Shown here in pieces: positions 44,366 to 53,849 of a stretch of 64,000 nucleotides of DNA (position 1 is its first letter; each line of letters starts with the position of its first letter). The notes under the pieces were generated by a model, which was given only the letters and a program-made list of their open reading frames with translations, did not search any database and had not been told where the DNA came from. The position numbers were made by a program, and so were the translations under genes. The stretch is from DLAJ01 sp964655525 (GTDB taxonomy: Bacteria; Bacillota; Clostridia; Lachnospirales; Lachnospiraceae), in assembly GCA_964655525.1 (NCBI GenBank), contig CAZZNE010000001.1, forward strand, positions 124,001 through 188,000, given 5' to 3'.

Positions 44366-45343
44366 ATGGATCAGCGGGAACTGGAACGGGAGGGCGTAGA
44401 TCTTAAACTTGTTCTCCTGTTGCTGCTAAAAAAAATACCAATTGTTATTATATCGACGCTGGCGGGAGCATTTTTATGCGGTGCACTGTACGGCGTCTGG
44501 CATTCGCGGGCGCTCGGCCGACGTGAATATGAGGCGAGGAGTCAATATTATATTACCTTTGAAGAAATAGAGGACAAAACATTTTTTGATTTTTATTATA
44601 ACGGCTATACATGGGACGAACTGCTCTCCTCCGATCTCATCCTTGGCTATGCGATGGAACTGCTTCCGGAAGGTTATGAGAGGAGCTATGTGGATGATTG
44701 CGTCAAGGCGGAGATTTTATCCGACGTCCGCGTTCTCACAACGACGGTGAGGGCAAAGGAGGCGGAGGAGGTCCGGCTGCTTCAGCGAGCCATTGAGCAG
44801 GCGGTCATTCATTTTGCAGAGGATGGGGAAAAGCTGGATCACATTGAGGTGATACGCTCGGGGGAAGCCGTGTTGGAGGAGGTCGCCGATCACATGCTGC
44901 GCGCAGCGGTGACGGGAGCCGCGGGATTTGCGTTGGCGGCGATCCTTGTGCTTCTGCTGCTCTTTGCTGTACAGGATGCGGTTTATCTGCCGCAGGAGCT
45001 GGAGGAGCGTTTCGGGATTCCATGCGCGGGGATTGAATGCAAGGATCAAAAGCTGAGTAGAGAGCTTGCGCAGAACGAGGAGCGCCTCTGTGGGGGCAGG
45101 ACGTATCCGGTTTGGTCCATGCAGGAGCTTTTGGGTGCCGACCGGAAGGTCTATGACGATATTCGGGAGAAGGGCGGCGCGATCCTCACGGTTCCGCAGG
45201 GAAGGGCGGACAGCAAGCGGCTGTCGCGTGTGCTTCATAACCTGAAACTGCAGGACTGCCCGGTCATCTATGCGAAGATCACGGGGGCTGATGAGCGTCT
45301 TCTCAGACTGTATTATAGCCATCGGAAGGGAGTAAATGCATGA
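44366..45343 (+). CDS. Wzz/YveK-type chain-length regulator
   Basis: 325 residues with a TM helix near 24-46, an extracytoplasmic region and a second TM helix near 185-205, the topology of chain-length determinants. DLKLVLLLLLKKIPIVIISTLAGAF is the usual N-terminus. The cytoplasmic tail (about 206-325) lacks a Walker A motif, so no fused tyrosine kinase is present. Its stop overlaps the next ATG by four bases (ATGA). It pairs naturally with the EpsG-like polymerase two genes later. Confidence 0.85.
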   Translation: MDQRELEREGVDLKLVLLLLLKKIPIVIISTLAGAFLCGALYGVWHSRALGRREYEARSQYYITFEEIEDKTFFDFYYNGYTWDELLSSDLILGYAMELLPEGYERSYVDDCVKAEILSDVRVLTTTVRAKEAEEVRLLQRAIEQAVIHFAEDGEKLDHIEVIRSGEAVLEEVADHMLRAAVTGAAGFALAAILVLLLLFAVQDAVYLPQELEERFGIPCAGIECKDQKLSRELAQNEERLCGGRTYPVWSMQELLGADRKVYDDIREKGGAILTVPQGRADSKRLSRVLHNLKLQDCPVIYAKITGADERLLRLYYSHRKGVNA

Positions 45344-46119
45344 CCTTACAACTGCTTGTATCTGCGGTCGATAAAGAACCGCGGGAGTTAGCGCGGCAAA
45401 TGCATATCGCTTCGGATGCGATCGTCATCATCCAATGTGGTGAAAACGGCTACGAGGAGTGGGAGCAGGACGGCCACATGATCCGCGCTTACCGTTTCCG
45501 GGAGAAAGGCGTGGGCTTAAGCCGCAACAACGCACTGCTGCGCGCCGACCGGGACATCAGTGTCTTTTCGGATGAGGATATTGTATACACGGAAGGCTAT
45601 GAGCAGAAAATACTTGCGGAGTTTGAGAAATATCCGGCGGCGGATATGCTGTTGTTTAACGTGGACGTCTGTGAGGAGCGGCGCACTTACCACATCGACA
45701 GCTTCGGCAGGGTCGGTCAGCACAACTGCGGGAGGTATCCTGCCTACAGCTTTGCCGTCCGGACAGCGAAGCTGCATCAAAAGAACATCACGTTTTCGCT
45801 GTTGTTCGGCGGCGGTGCAAAGTACAGCAACGGCGAGGACAGTCTCTTTATCCGTGACTGCATCAGAAAGGGCTTGAAGGTCTATAAGGTGCCGGTAACG
45901 ATCGGGGAGGAGATCCCGCGGCCGTCCACATGGTTTCACGGCTATAATGAGAAATTCTTTTTTGACAGAGGGGTACTGTATCATTATTTATACGGCTTCT
46001 GGAAGAAGCCGCTGGCGCTGCGTTTTCTGTTAAAAAACAAAGCGAAAATGTGTACGGAGATTTCCGTGAAAAAAGCGTATGCACTGATGAAGCAGGGAAT
46101 GCGGGAGGCGGCAGGGTGA
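45340..46119 (+). CDS. GT-A fold glycosyltransferase
   Basis: 259 residues. The N-terminus (LQLLVSAVDKEPRELARQM) lacks the usual VPxYN motif but keeps a GT2-like plan: KGVGLSRNNALLRADRDISVFSDEDIVY supplies the donor-site acidic motif (DED). GGGAKYSNGEDSLFIRDCI is the later ED motif seen in several Firmicutes capsule transferases. Probably adds one sugar to the repeat unit. Translationally coupled to both neighbours (ATGA upstream, GTGA downstream). Confidence 0.85.
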   Translation: MTLQLLVSAVDKEPRELARQMHIASDAIVIIQCGENGYEEWEQDGHMIRAYRFREKGVGLSRNNALLRADRDISVFSDEDIVYTEGYEQKILAEFEKYPAADMLLFNVDVCEERRTYHIDSFGRVGQHNCGRYPAYSFAVRTAKLHQKNITFSLLFGGGAKYSNGEDSLFIRDCIRKGLKVYKVPVTIGEEIPRPSTWFHGYNEKFFFDRGVLYHYLYGFWKKPLALRFLLKNKAKMCTEISVKKAYALMKQGMREAAG

Positions 46120-47189
46120 TCGTATACATCGCGTTATTATTAGTCACAACGACGGTCGCGCTTCTTGTCGTCAAGCAGGAGACGCTGCCGGTGAGGGGAA
46201 TGAGCAGGCAGATGTTTGTAAACCGCATCAGTCTGTGCGCTATTTTTTTGCTCCTGTTTGCGGTTTCCGCAGCGCGTTACAATGTCGGCAACGATTACGG
46301 ACGCTATGAGGAGCATTTTTATAATATCTGGTACGGATTTGTCGTACCGACGGAGCGCGGTTTTAATGTGCTCGTTAAGTGCTTGCAGACTTTGTTCGGT
46401 AAAAACAATTATTTGTTTTTGTTTGCGTTTTTTTCATTTATCACAGTGCTTCTCTCACTGAAGGCATTGTATACCCTGAGCAGCAGCTTCGTATTCAGCT
46501 TCTACCTGTTCATGGCGTTCGGATATTACTATCAGTCATTAAATACCGTGCGATATTATGTGGCGGTAGCGTTTGCGCTCTGTGCGATTCCGTACCTGTT
46601 TCGCAAAAGCTATGCCAAGTTTGTCCTCATGGTGCTGCTCGGCGCGCTCATACACAAGTCCGCATTGATCGTACTGCCGGTCTATCTGCTGGCGGACTGC
46701 CGCTGGAAGCGGTGGCAGGCGGCGCTGCTTACGGTGTTCGCGGCGAGCGGATTCGTGTTCGGGGATGTTTACCTGAAGATGATCCTCTATTTGTACCCGA
46801 CCTACCGCAATACGATGTATCTTGAGGGTGGCACTTCTTACGTCAATATTGCACGATGTCTGCTGGTACTGTTATTTTGTCTGGTCGTCTATCGGGATAC
46901 GATACGGGAAGACAGGCAGTTATTATTTTACTTTCGCTTAAATGCGGCGGCGCTTCTGCTTTATCTGTGCGGTTCTTTTCTGCCGGAGGTGTCGCGGATC
47001 GGGACGTATATGACGGTCACGCAGGTATTTCTTTTGCCGGGTGCTGCGTTAAAGATACCGGACAAAAAGAAACGGCGGATTGCCGTGATCGGGGTGGCGG
47101 CATTCGGCGCAGTTTATTTTGCGGCGTTTTTGTATAAGGCGTATGGCGAGCTGGTAAAGCTCTTACCATATCATACATGGCTGTTTTAG
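46116..47189 (+). CDS. EpsG-family (Wzy-like) polysaccharide polymerase
   Basis: 357 residues with about 10 TM helices. The GTG at 46116 is chosen: GGGAGG (46103-46108) lies seven bases upstream and GTGA overlaps the previous stop. ARYNVGNDYGRYEEHFY, ERGFNVLVKCL and YQSLNTVRYYVAVAFALCAIP-type blocks are EpsG hallmarks. Such proteins polymerise flipped repeat units outside the membrane, with Wzz controlling length. It indicates a Wzx/Wzy-type pathway for this cluster. Confidence 0.92.
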   Translation: MIVYIALLLVTTTVALLVVKQETLPVRGMSRQMFVNRISLCAIFLLLFAVSAARYNVGNDYGRYEEHFYNIWYGFVVPTERGFNVLVKCLQTLFGKNNYLFLFAFFSFITVLLSLKALYTLSSSFVFSFYLFMAFGYYYQSLNTVRYYVAVAFALCAIPYLFRKSYAKFVLMVLLGALIHKSALIVLPVYLLADCRWKRWQAALLTVFAASGFVFGDVYLKMILYLYPTYRNTMYLEGGTSYVNIARCLLVLLFCLVVYRDTIREDRQLLFYFRLNAAALLLYLCGSFLPEVSRIGTYMTVTQVFLLPGAALKIPDKKKRRIAVIGVAAFGAVYFAAFLYKAYGELVKLLPYHTWLF

Positions 47190-47237
47190 CAGAGCATGGC
47201 GGAGACGTGTTTTGGCGGGAAAAGGAGCAAAAACGAG

Positions 47238-48104
47238 ATGGAACCGTTTTTTTCGATCATCATTGTCTGCTTTCAGGCAGGGGAGGAATTGGGCAGGACT
47301 GTGGAAAGCGTTCGGATGCAGACGGACGGCGATTTTGAGATTCTTGTGAAGGACGGTGGTTCCACAGATGGCTCAATCGGGCATCTGCCGGAGGATTCCC
47401 GAATCCGCCTGTTTCAGGAGAAGGACAGCGGCATTTACGATGCGATGAATCAGGCGGCAGACAGAGTGAGGGGACATTATGTATTGTTTTTAAACTGCGG
47501 GGACTATCTCTATGACAAAGAGGTGCTTGCCGGTGTGCGGAAGGCGGTCAAAGAATCGGCGGAGCGGATGACAGGCGGCAGGAAAGCGGTCAGCGGGCAG
47601 CCACCGGTCATTTTTTACGGAAATACTTATGAGAGAAAGACACAAAGTATTGTCATGAGCAATCCGAAGCTGGATGCATTTGGCTGTTACCGCAATATTC
47701 CGTGTCATCAAAGCTGTTTTTATCCGGCGGAACTCATCAGACCGGAGCAGCTTCATAAGCGGGGCAGAAAGCGGGCCTATGAGCCGCATTACCGCGTGCG
47801 CGCGGATTATGAGCATTTTTTGTGGTGCTTTTTTCGGGCGAAGGCGCACACGGTCTATGTGCCGCTGACTGTCTGCTCCTATGAGGGAGGCGGATTTTCG
47901 GAGTCTAAGCAAAATCGGTCGGCGGCGAAGGAGGAGCATCGTGCCATCACAGCGCTTTATATGACCAAAAAAGAACGCCTCCGTTACCGGGCAGTCCTGC
48001 TTCTGACGCTTGCACCGCTTCGAACCTATCTTGCGCGCAGCAGATGGTTTTCGGGGCTTTATCAGGGTATTAAGCGGATACTGTATCGACGGCGCGCAAG
48101 ATGA
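47238..48104 (+). CDS. Family 2 glycosyltransferase (WcaA-like)
   Basis: 288 residues from the ATG at 47238 (AAAGGAG about ten bases upstream); the earlier ATG at 47196 has no site. FFSIIIVCFQAGEELGRTV, VKDGGSTDGS and EKDSGIYDAMNQA are motifs of the same GT2 subgroup as the gene at 9620. A later RVRADYEHFLWCF gives the acidic motif. It lies right after the polymerase. Confidence 0.9.
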   Translation: MEPFFSIIIVCFQAGEELGRTVESVRMQTDGDFEILVKDGGSTDGSIGHLPEDSRIRLFQEKDSGIYDAMNQAADRVRGHYVLFLNCGDYLYDKEVLAGVRKAVKESAERMTGGRKAVSGQPPVIFYGNTYERKTQSIVMSNPKLDAFGCYRNIPCHQSCFYPAELIRPEQLHKRGRKRAYEPHYRVRADYEHFLWCFFRAKAHTVYVPLTVCSYEGGGFSESKQNRSAAKEEHRAITALYMTKKERLRYRAVLLLTLAPLRTYLARSRWFSGLYQGIKRILYRRRAR

Positions 48105-48151
48105 GGAAGCACTGATTTGATTCGTGTTTCCTCAGAAAAAGAGGATGGAAC

Positions 48152-49537
48152 ATGCGTATTTTGTGGGTTTGTAATATTGTGCTGCCAATCATCGCGAAAG
48201 AACTTGGCATGTCTGCTTCCAATAAGGAGGGGTGGCTTTCCGGGCTTTGCGGCAGACTTCTGAGTGGGATGGGAGCGGAGGACAGCCAGAGGGCGGCTGA
48301 AGCCGGTGTGACCGCAGCGGGCGGCGGCTCTCCTGCGGCGGAACGATCAGGAGCAGAAATCGTGCTCGGCGTCTGTTTTCCCGTAACCGGGATGCCGGAC
48401 GAGCCGGCGGGTGTCAAAGGCAGACTCCGTGGCAAGGAACTGTATTACTATGGTTTTTCGGAGGATACGGTACACGAGGAGCGCTATGATGCGGCGCTGG
48501 AGCAGCGTATGCGGGAGATCATAGAAGATTTTCGACCGGATATTCTGCACTGCTTTGGGACGGAATACGGGCATACGTATGCCGCAGTCAGGGCGTTTGC
48601 AAGACCGCAGCGCACGCTGATCGGGATACAGGGGGTGTGCGCGGCATGCGCGGAACACTATCTGGACGGCGTACCGGAGAAAGTGGCGCGCCGCAAGACC
48701 CTGCGTGACCTGTTACGAAAAGACAATCTTTTGCAGCAGAAGGAAAAAATGCGGAAACGCGGCGAGCGGGAGGCGCGGGCGCTTGCACTTGCGGGGCATG
48801 TGACGGGGCGTACGCTCTTTGACAGGCGTGAGACGAAAAAAGCGGCGCCGCAGGCGGACTATCACGTGATGAACGAAACAATGCGCGCCCCATTTTATGA
48901 CGGATGCTGGACTTATGAGGGCTGCGAGAAGCACAGTCTGTTTGTCAGTCAGGGAAATTATCCGGTCAAAGGACTGCATTATGTCCTGCGCGGGCTTATG
49001 ATATTAAAAAGGCAATATCCCGATATCCGCCTGTATGTGGCGGGAGACTGCATTGTACGCCGCGGCAGTACCGGATGGATGAACCGGTTAAAGATATCGT
49101 CTTACGGTGCGTACTTAGCGTCACTCATTCGGGAGGGCGGCTTGGAGGAGCAGGTATTCTTTCTCGGACAGATGAACGCGGAGCAGATGAAAGAGCAGTA
49201 CCTGAAGGCACATGTTTTTTTATCCGCCTCAACGATCGAAAACTCTCCCAATTCCGTGGGGGAAGCGATGCTCTTAGGCGTACCGGTTGTCAGTTCTCTG
49301 GTCGGCGGCGTGCCGGATCTTGTTACCGATGAAAAAGAAGGACTCCTCTATCACGCGGACAATGTGAGTGCGCTGGCAATGGCGGTGGCGAGGATTTTTG
49401 AGGACCGGGAGCTTGCGGACAGGCTTTCCGCTGCGGCGAGGGTGAGAGCCCGGAAGACGCATGATGCGGATGCGAATTATCGTCGATTGTTGGAGATCTA
49501 TCAGGAGATCAGCCATGAAAGTAACCTTTGTCAGTAA
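48152..49537 (+). CDS. Family 4 (GT-B) glycosyltransferase
   Basis: 461 residues. The N-terminal acceptor domain (MRILWVCNIVLP) contains an unusual Ala/Gly/Glu-rich insertion near 40-67 that is probably disordered. The donor domain has SQGNYPVKGLHYVL, YVAGDCIV, VFFLGQMNAEQM and ASTIENSPNSVGEAMLLGVPVV with the E-x7-E motif. It should add a sugar with retention of configuration. Its end overlaps the next gene by 23 bases. Confidence 0.9.
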   Translation: MRILWVCNIVLPIIAKELGMSASNKEGWLSGLCGRLLSGMGAEDSQRAAEAGVTAAGGGSPAAERSGAEIVLGVCFPVTGMPDEPAGVKGRLRGKELYYYGFSEDTVHEERYDAALEQRMREIIEDFRPDILHCFGTEYGHTYAAVRAFARPQRTLIGIQGVCAACAEHYLDGVPEKVARRKTLRDLLRKDNLLQQKEKMRKRGEREARALALAGHVTGRTLFDRRETKKAAPQADYHVMNETMRAPFYDGCWTYEGCEKHSLFVSQGNYPVKGLHYVLRGLMILKRQYPDIRLYVAGDCIVRRGSTGWMNRLKISSYGAYLASLIREGGLEEQVFFLGQMNAEQMKEQYLKAHVFLSASTIENSPNSVGEAMLLGVPVVSSLVGGVPDLVTDEKEGLLYHADNVSALAMAVARIFEDRELADRLSAAARVRARKTHDADANYRRLLEIYQEISHESNLCQ

Positions 49538-51842
49538 TTATATCAATCATCATCAGATTCCGATGTCGGAGTATCTGTACGATGCGCTTGGGGAAGATTA
49601 TCGTTTTGTGCAGACGGAGCCGATGGAGGAGGAGCGCCGCGCGATGGGCTGGGGCGGGGGAACGGACGGACTGCCTTGGCTTGTGTGTTCCTATGAGCAG
49701 CCGGAAGCTGTGCGAACACTTTTGGATGAGAGCGATGTGGTCCTGTTCGGCGGCTGTGAGCAGGAGGAATGGATCCATAAGAGATTGCGGGACAATAAGC
49801 CGGTGCTGCGTTACAGCGAGCGGATCTACAAGGAAGGGCAGTGGAAATTTGTTACGCCGCGCGGGCTGATACGAAAATATCAGGATCATACCCGTTTTCG
49901 CAAGGCGCCGGTCTATCTGCTCTGCGCTGGGGCGTATGTTGCATCTGATTATCGCCTGATTCGTGCTTATCCGGGAAAAATGCTGCGCTTTGGTTATTTT
50001 ACGAGGCTTTCCCGTTATGAAAACGAGGACTGCCATGCAAAAAGAAACGGACATGCCGTGCCGATTCTCCTGTGGGCAGGCAGATTTCTTGAATGGAAGC
50101 ATCCGGCGGAGGCGCTAAAGCTGGCGGCGGACTTAAAGGCGGAGGGTTTTTCGTTTTTGCTTGTCATGGCCGGCGGCGGGGAGGAGGAAGCTCTGCTGAA
50201 ACAGATCGTGCAGGAAAAACAGCTTGCGGACGTCGTGCGTTTTACGGGCTTTATGAAGCCGGAACAGGTGCGGGAGCACATGGAGCAGGCGGATATTTTT
50301 CTTTTTACGAGTGATCACAGGGAGGGCTGGGGTGCCGTTTTAAACGAGGCGATGAACAGCGGCTGTGCGGTCGTTGCCAATGAAGCGGCTGGCGCTTCTC
50401 CTTATTTAGTGAGGGACGGAGAGAACGGCTTTCTCTATCCGAACCGGGATTATGAGCGTTTGAAAGCGTGTGTAAAGCGGCTGCTTGCCGACCGGACGCT
50501 TCGGCGGACATTTGGCAGCAGGGCGTATGAGACGATACGCGATGTGTGGAATCCGCAGAGGGCAGCGGCGGAGCTGATCTCTGTGTGCCGACAGATCAGT
50601 GAGCGGGCGAAAGCGGGCGGACGGGTGCTGTCGGCGAAAGAGCTTGCGCTGCCCAAGGATGGACCGTGTTCCGTCGCACCGTTGATACGACCGGGACTAT
50701 GGAACGAACGGCATCTTAAGCATCTTAAAAATGATCAAAAACCAAGACGGCGCATTTACGTATGCCATACGATGTACCATGTCTATGTATCGCTGCTCAA
50801 GGAAATGGCGCTTGCAAGAGAGTCAGAAGGGTGCGGGCGCGCGGATCTCGCGCTCAGCCGCGTGTTTATGGATTTTGGAGACTTGGGTGAACGGATCGAA
50901 GCGGAGGGCATCTTTGACCGTGTGCTCGCGCTTGACGAGCGGTACGATTCGGATTTTCCCGAGCTGATGAAATATAAGAAAAATCATCATAACATCGTGC
51001 GCCATATGATCAACCGCATGATCTACACAAAGAAATACGGAAAAATACAGGAAGCCTATATTGACATTGATTTTGCGCAGTATGAGGATATTTATGTGTT
51101 CTGCGATTCCGATCCTATCGGGTATTATTTAAGCTATAAGCATATTTATTACCACGCCGTGGAGGACGGGTTGGACTGTCTTCAGTATTTTGATGCGGCG
51201 CATGTGGACAATGCGGGTCATTTCCGGTTAAAAGCATATCTTGCGGCAAGGAATCTGATCTTTATCCAGAATGGATACGGAAAATACTGTCTGGATTTTG
51301 AGATGAACGACTGTTCCGTTGTGCCGTATCGATTTGAAAAATATAAAGAAGTGCCGAGAAAGCCGTTGGAGCGTGCACTCACCGATGCGCAGAAACAGAC
51401 GATGCTCCGCATCTTCCTGCCTGATGCAGAGAAGATCACGGCTCAGCTTTCAGGCTGCGGAGACTGCGTACTCTTTTTGACGGAGGCATTTCCGCCTGAG
51501 GAGGACGTGCGCATCGCCGTGTGTGGGCAGGTCTTAAAAGAACATTGTGCGGGCAAGCGGGTAGTGATCAAGCCGCATCCGCGCGACGATATTGATTATG
51601 CGGCGTATTATCCACAGTGCGTCGTGATCCGCGGGAAATTCCCGATCGAGGTCTTAAATTTCATTGAGGGCGTTCATTTTGCCAAAGCGGTGTCCATTGT
51701 TACCTCGGCGCTCGATGCGATCACGTTCGCTGATGAAAAGTATAATATCGGACCGCAGATCTGGGATGCCTATGAGCCGAAAGAGCGCCACGCGTTCATG
51801 GTGGAGGGATTCATGAAAAGGCAGCGTGAGAAGAAAATCTAA
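49515..51842 (+). CDS. Two-domain glycosyltransferase: GT4 fused to GT52/sialyltransferase-like
   Basis: 775 residues from the ATG at 49515 (AGGAG seven bases upstream). Residues 1-390 form a GT4 enzyme (KVTFVSNYINHHQIPMSEYL, GRFLEWKHPAEAL, FTSDHREGWGAVLNEAMNSGCAV with the E-x7-E motif). From about residue 410 a second domain starts with RRIYVCHTMYHVYVSLLKE and holds VIKPHPRDDIDYAAYYP near 686 and GKFPIEVLNF near 707. These are motifs of family 52 and related CMP-sialate-type transferases. The window also encodes a nonulosonate activation pathway (58-64 kb), so the second half may add that acid to the glycan (inference). Confidence 0.85.
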   Translation: MKVTFVSNYINHHQIPMSEYLYDALGEDYRFVQTEPMEEERRAMGWGGGTDGLPWLVCSYEQPEAVRTLLDESDVVLFGGCEQEEWIHKRLRDNKPVLRYSERIYKEGQWKFVTPRGLIRKYQDHTRFRKAPVYLLCAGAYVASDYRLIRAYPGKMLRFGYFTRLSRYENEDCHAKRNGHAVPILLWAGRFLEWKHPAEALKLAADLKAEGFSFLLVMAGGGEEEALLKQIVQEKQLADVVRFTGFMKPEQVREHMEQADIFLFTSDHREGWGAVLNEAMNSGCAVVANEAAGASPYLVRDGENGFLYPNRDYERLKACVKRLLADRTLRRTFGSRAYETIRDVWNPQRAAAELISVCRQISERAKAGGRVLSAKELALPKDGPCSVAPLIRPGLWNERHLKHLKNDQKPRRRIYVCHTMYHVYVSLLKEMALARESEGCGRADLALSRVFMDFGDLGERIEAEGIFDRVLALDERYDSDFPELMKYKKNHHNIVRHMINRMIYTKKYGKIQEAYIDIDFAQYEDIYVFCDSDPIGYYLSYKHIYYHAVEDGLDCLQYFDAAHVDNAGHFRLKAYLAARNLIFIQNGYGKYCLDFEMNDCSVVPYRFEKYKEVPRKPLERALTDAQKQTMLRIFLPDAEKITAQLSGCGDCVLFLTEAFPPEEDVRIAVCGQVLKEHCAGKRVVIKPHPRDDIDYAAYYPQCVVIRGKFPIEVLNFIEGVHFAKAVSIVTSALDAITFADEKYNIGPQIWDAYEPKERHAFMVEGFMKRQREKKI

Positions 51843-51848
51843 CGCTCA

Positions 51849-51932
51849 CAGCAAAGGCTGTTTCGCGAAGATTTTCTACGGTTCGCAAGTGAACCTTTCT
51901 CACACCGAAGAATGTCCTTGCGGACATTCTTC
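51849..51932. repeat. Tandem intergenic hairpins
   Basis: Three stems follow each other: CAGC/GCTG (51849-51852 with 51857-51860), GGTTC/GAACC (51880-51884 with 51891-51895) and an 11-bp stem GAAGAATGTCC/GGACATTCTTC (51907-51917 with 51922-51932). The last begins with the same GAAGAAT word as the hairpin at 17680. They occupy nearly the whole gap before the ABC transporter gene. Confidence 0.6.
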
Positions 51933-51965
51933 ATAAATTCGGAATAAAAAAACAGAGGGAACAAT

Positions 51966-53705
51966 ATGTTACGGGACATTAAGAAATTACGTTTATTGAT
52001 GGACAAGAAACAAAAACGTCAGATGGCAGGGCTTGTGGTCATGATGGTCATAGCCGGCTTTTTGGAAACGGTGAGCATCTCGCTTGTCATTCCGGTCGTG
52101 TCGGCGGTCATTCAGCCCGATGTGTTAGAGAGGAACGCGATCATCCGGTCAGTCTGTGAAACGCTGCATATCGGCGGCAGGATTCAGTTCACGGTGCTGT
52201 CTATGACGGCGCTCATTGTGGTATTTGTCGCCAAGGATGCGTTTTTGTTCTGGGAGTATAAGCAGATTTATCATTTTGTCTATACCAATCAGTTTCAGAC
52301 GGCGGAGCGCCTGCTTCGGAGTTATGTCAATCGAAATTATGAGTATTTTCTGAATGCGGAGACCTCGGTCATCCAGCGCAGCATCACGGCGGATATCAAT
52401 AATATGTACGCATTGATCTTAGCGCTTTTGCAGATGGCGTCCGAGTTTATCGTATTTGCTTTTTTAGGAGTAACGCTGCTTGTCACGGATGCGGGTATGG
52501 CAATCACGCTCTGTGTGCTGCTCGTTGTGACGCTTGTCGTTATCAAGCAGATCATTAAGCCGATCATGAACCGCACGGGCAAGGCGAATCAGGACTACGG
52601 CGCCGCCATGTACGAGTGGATCACACAGACCGTGACCGGCATTAAAGAGGTCAAGGTCAATGCGAAGGAGCAGTATTTTATCGGAGAATACTTAAAACAG
52701 GGAAAAGGTTACATCCGCGCAATGGAGACATATAGTATGTTTTCCAATACCCCGAAGCTTTTGATCGAGGCGGTGTGCATGGCGGGGATCATCGGATATA
52801 TGCTCGTGCTCGTGTTAAGCGGGAGGGATGTCGGGAACATGATTCCAACGATCTCGGCGTTTGCAGTGGCTGCGATGCGTCTGATGCCCTCAGCAAGCAG
52901 GATCAATAATCAAACGACACAGATCTCGTACTGCGAGCCGTTTTTCTTAAATGTCAGCGACAACCTGCTTGACGATATCAGCGCGGAACGGATCGACTTA
53001 TCCTATGCGGTGGAGGCGAAGGAGAAGCTGCCTGTTACGAAGGAGATATGCTTAAAAGGCATTACTTATAAATATCCGAACACGGAGAAATACATTTTCG
53101 ATCATGCAGATCTGACAATTCCCGTTGGTGCGGCGGTCGGCATCGTCGGAGGCTCGGGTGCGGGAAAAACAACGATCGTTGATATTATCTTAGGGCTGCT
53201 GCAGTTAGAAGAGGGAACGATTGAGGCGGACGGCGTGTCCGTGGCTGAGCATCCCCGAGAGTGGCTGAAAAACGTTGGCTATATTCCGCAGATGATCGCG
53301 CTCTTAAATGCGGATATCCGCAAAAATGTGGCGTATGGTATTCCGGAGGATCGGATTGATGAGGAAAAACTCCGCCATGCGCTCGCAGAGGCGCAGCTTA
53401 CCGAGTTTATCGACTCCCTGCCGGACGGGGATAGGACCGGCATCGGAGAGCGGGGAATCCGTATATCGGGCGGACAGCGGCAGAGGATCGGAATCGCCCG
53501 CGCGTTATATGAGGATCCGGAGGTGCTCATTTTGGATGAGGCGACTTCGGCGCTTGACAATGACACCGAGGCGGCGATTATGGAGTCGATCAACCGCCTG
53601 CACGGGAAAAAGACATTGCTCATCATCGCCCATAGATTGCAGACCATAGAGAAATGTGATATGGTGTTCCGGGTTGAGAACGGAAAAATCGTAAGGCAGA
53701 GGTAA
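51966..53705 (+). CDS. ABC exporter, fused permease and ATPase (glycan or lipid-linked sugar export)
   Basis: 579 residues: about six TM helices (20-330), then an ATPase domain with Walker A GGSGAGKTT near 395, signature ISGGQRQRI near 500 and Walker B VLILDEATSALD near 520. IAHRLQTIEKCD contains the H-loop. The architecture and genetic position fit PglK/MsbA-type flippases of lipid-linked oligosaccharides. As a Wzx-type flippase is also present at 15225, the two may serve different glycans. Confidence 0.92.
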   Translation: MLRDIKKLRLLMDKKQKRQMAGLVVMMVIAGFLETVSISLVIPVVSAVIQPDVLERNAIIRSVCETLHIGGRIQFTVLSMTALIVVFVAKDAFLFWEYKQIYHFVYTNQFQTAERLLRSYVNRNYEYFLNAETSVIQRSITADINNMYALILALLQMASEFIVFAFLGVTLLVTDAGMAITLCVLLVVTLVVIKQIIKPIMNRTGKANQDYGAAMYEWITQTVTGIKEVKVNAKEQYFIGEYLKQGKGYIRAMETYSMFSNTPKLLIEAVCMAGIIGYMLVLVLSGRDVGNMIPTISAFAVAAMRLMPSASRINNQTTQISYCEPFFLNVSDNLLDDISAERIDLSYAVEAKEKLPVTKEICLKGITYKYPNTEKYIFDHADLTIPVGAAVGIVGGSGAGKTTIVDIILGLLQLEEGTIEADGVSVAEHPREWLKNVGYIPQMIALLNADIRKNVAYGIPEDRIDEEKLRHALAEAQLTEFIDSLPDGDRTGIGERGIRISGGQRQRIGIARALYEDPEVLILDEATSALDNDTEAAIMESINRLHGKKTLLIIAHRLQTIEKCDMVFRVENGKIVRQR

Positions 53706-53727
53706 AAAGAGGATAAGGGAAATTTAG

Positions 53728-53841
53728 GCGACGCTTACGGTGATTGCTTCAACTGCGTATGCAGAGATGACATGCTGGCCCAAGGCCGGTTCTGTCCAGA
53801 TGATAGACGGTGTCATTGTGGTGAAGCTGTCGGAAGAATAG
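53728..53841 (+). pseudogene. Relic of the C-terminus of a GtrII-like glucosyltransferase
   Basis: The 37-codon frame ending in TAG at 53839-53841 reads MTCWPKAGSV and then VIVVKLSEE-stop. The intact GtrII-like protein (22561-24135) ends MECWPASSSV ... FVVIKLSDF-stop with the same spacing and about ten identical residues in 23. Upstream of 53728 there is a stop and then the ABC transporter gene, so the rest of the gene is gone. Eight bases later, convergent, lies a GtrB-like gene, the natural partner of a GtrII. Confidence 0.7.
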
Positions 53842-53849
53842 ATGAAATT

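Noticed and set aside
53706..53849. Short new gene after the ABC transporter
   Set aside because: No start codon with ribosome binding site; the frame matches the C-terminus of the GtrII-like protein and is better called a relic.
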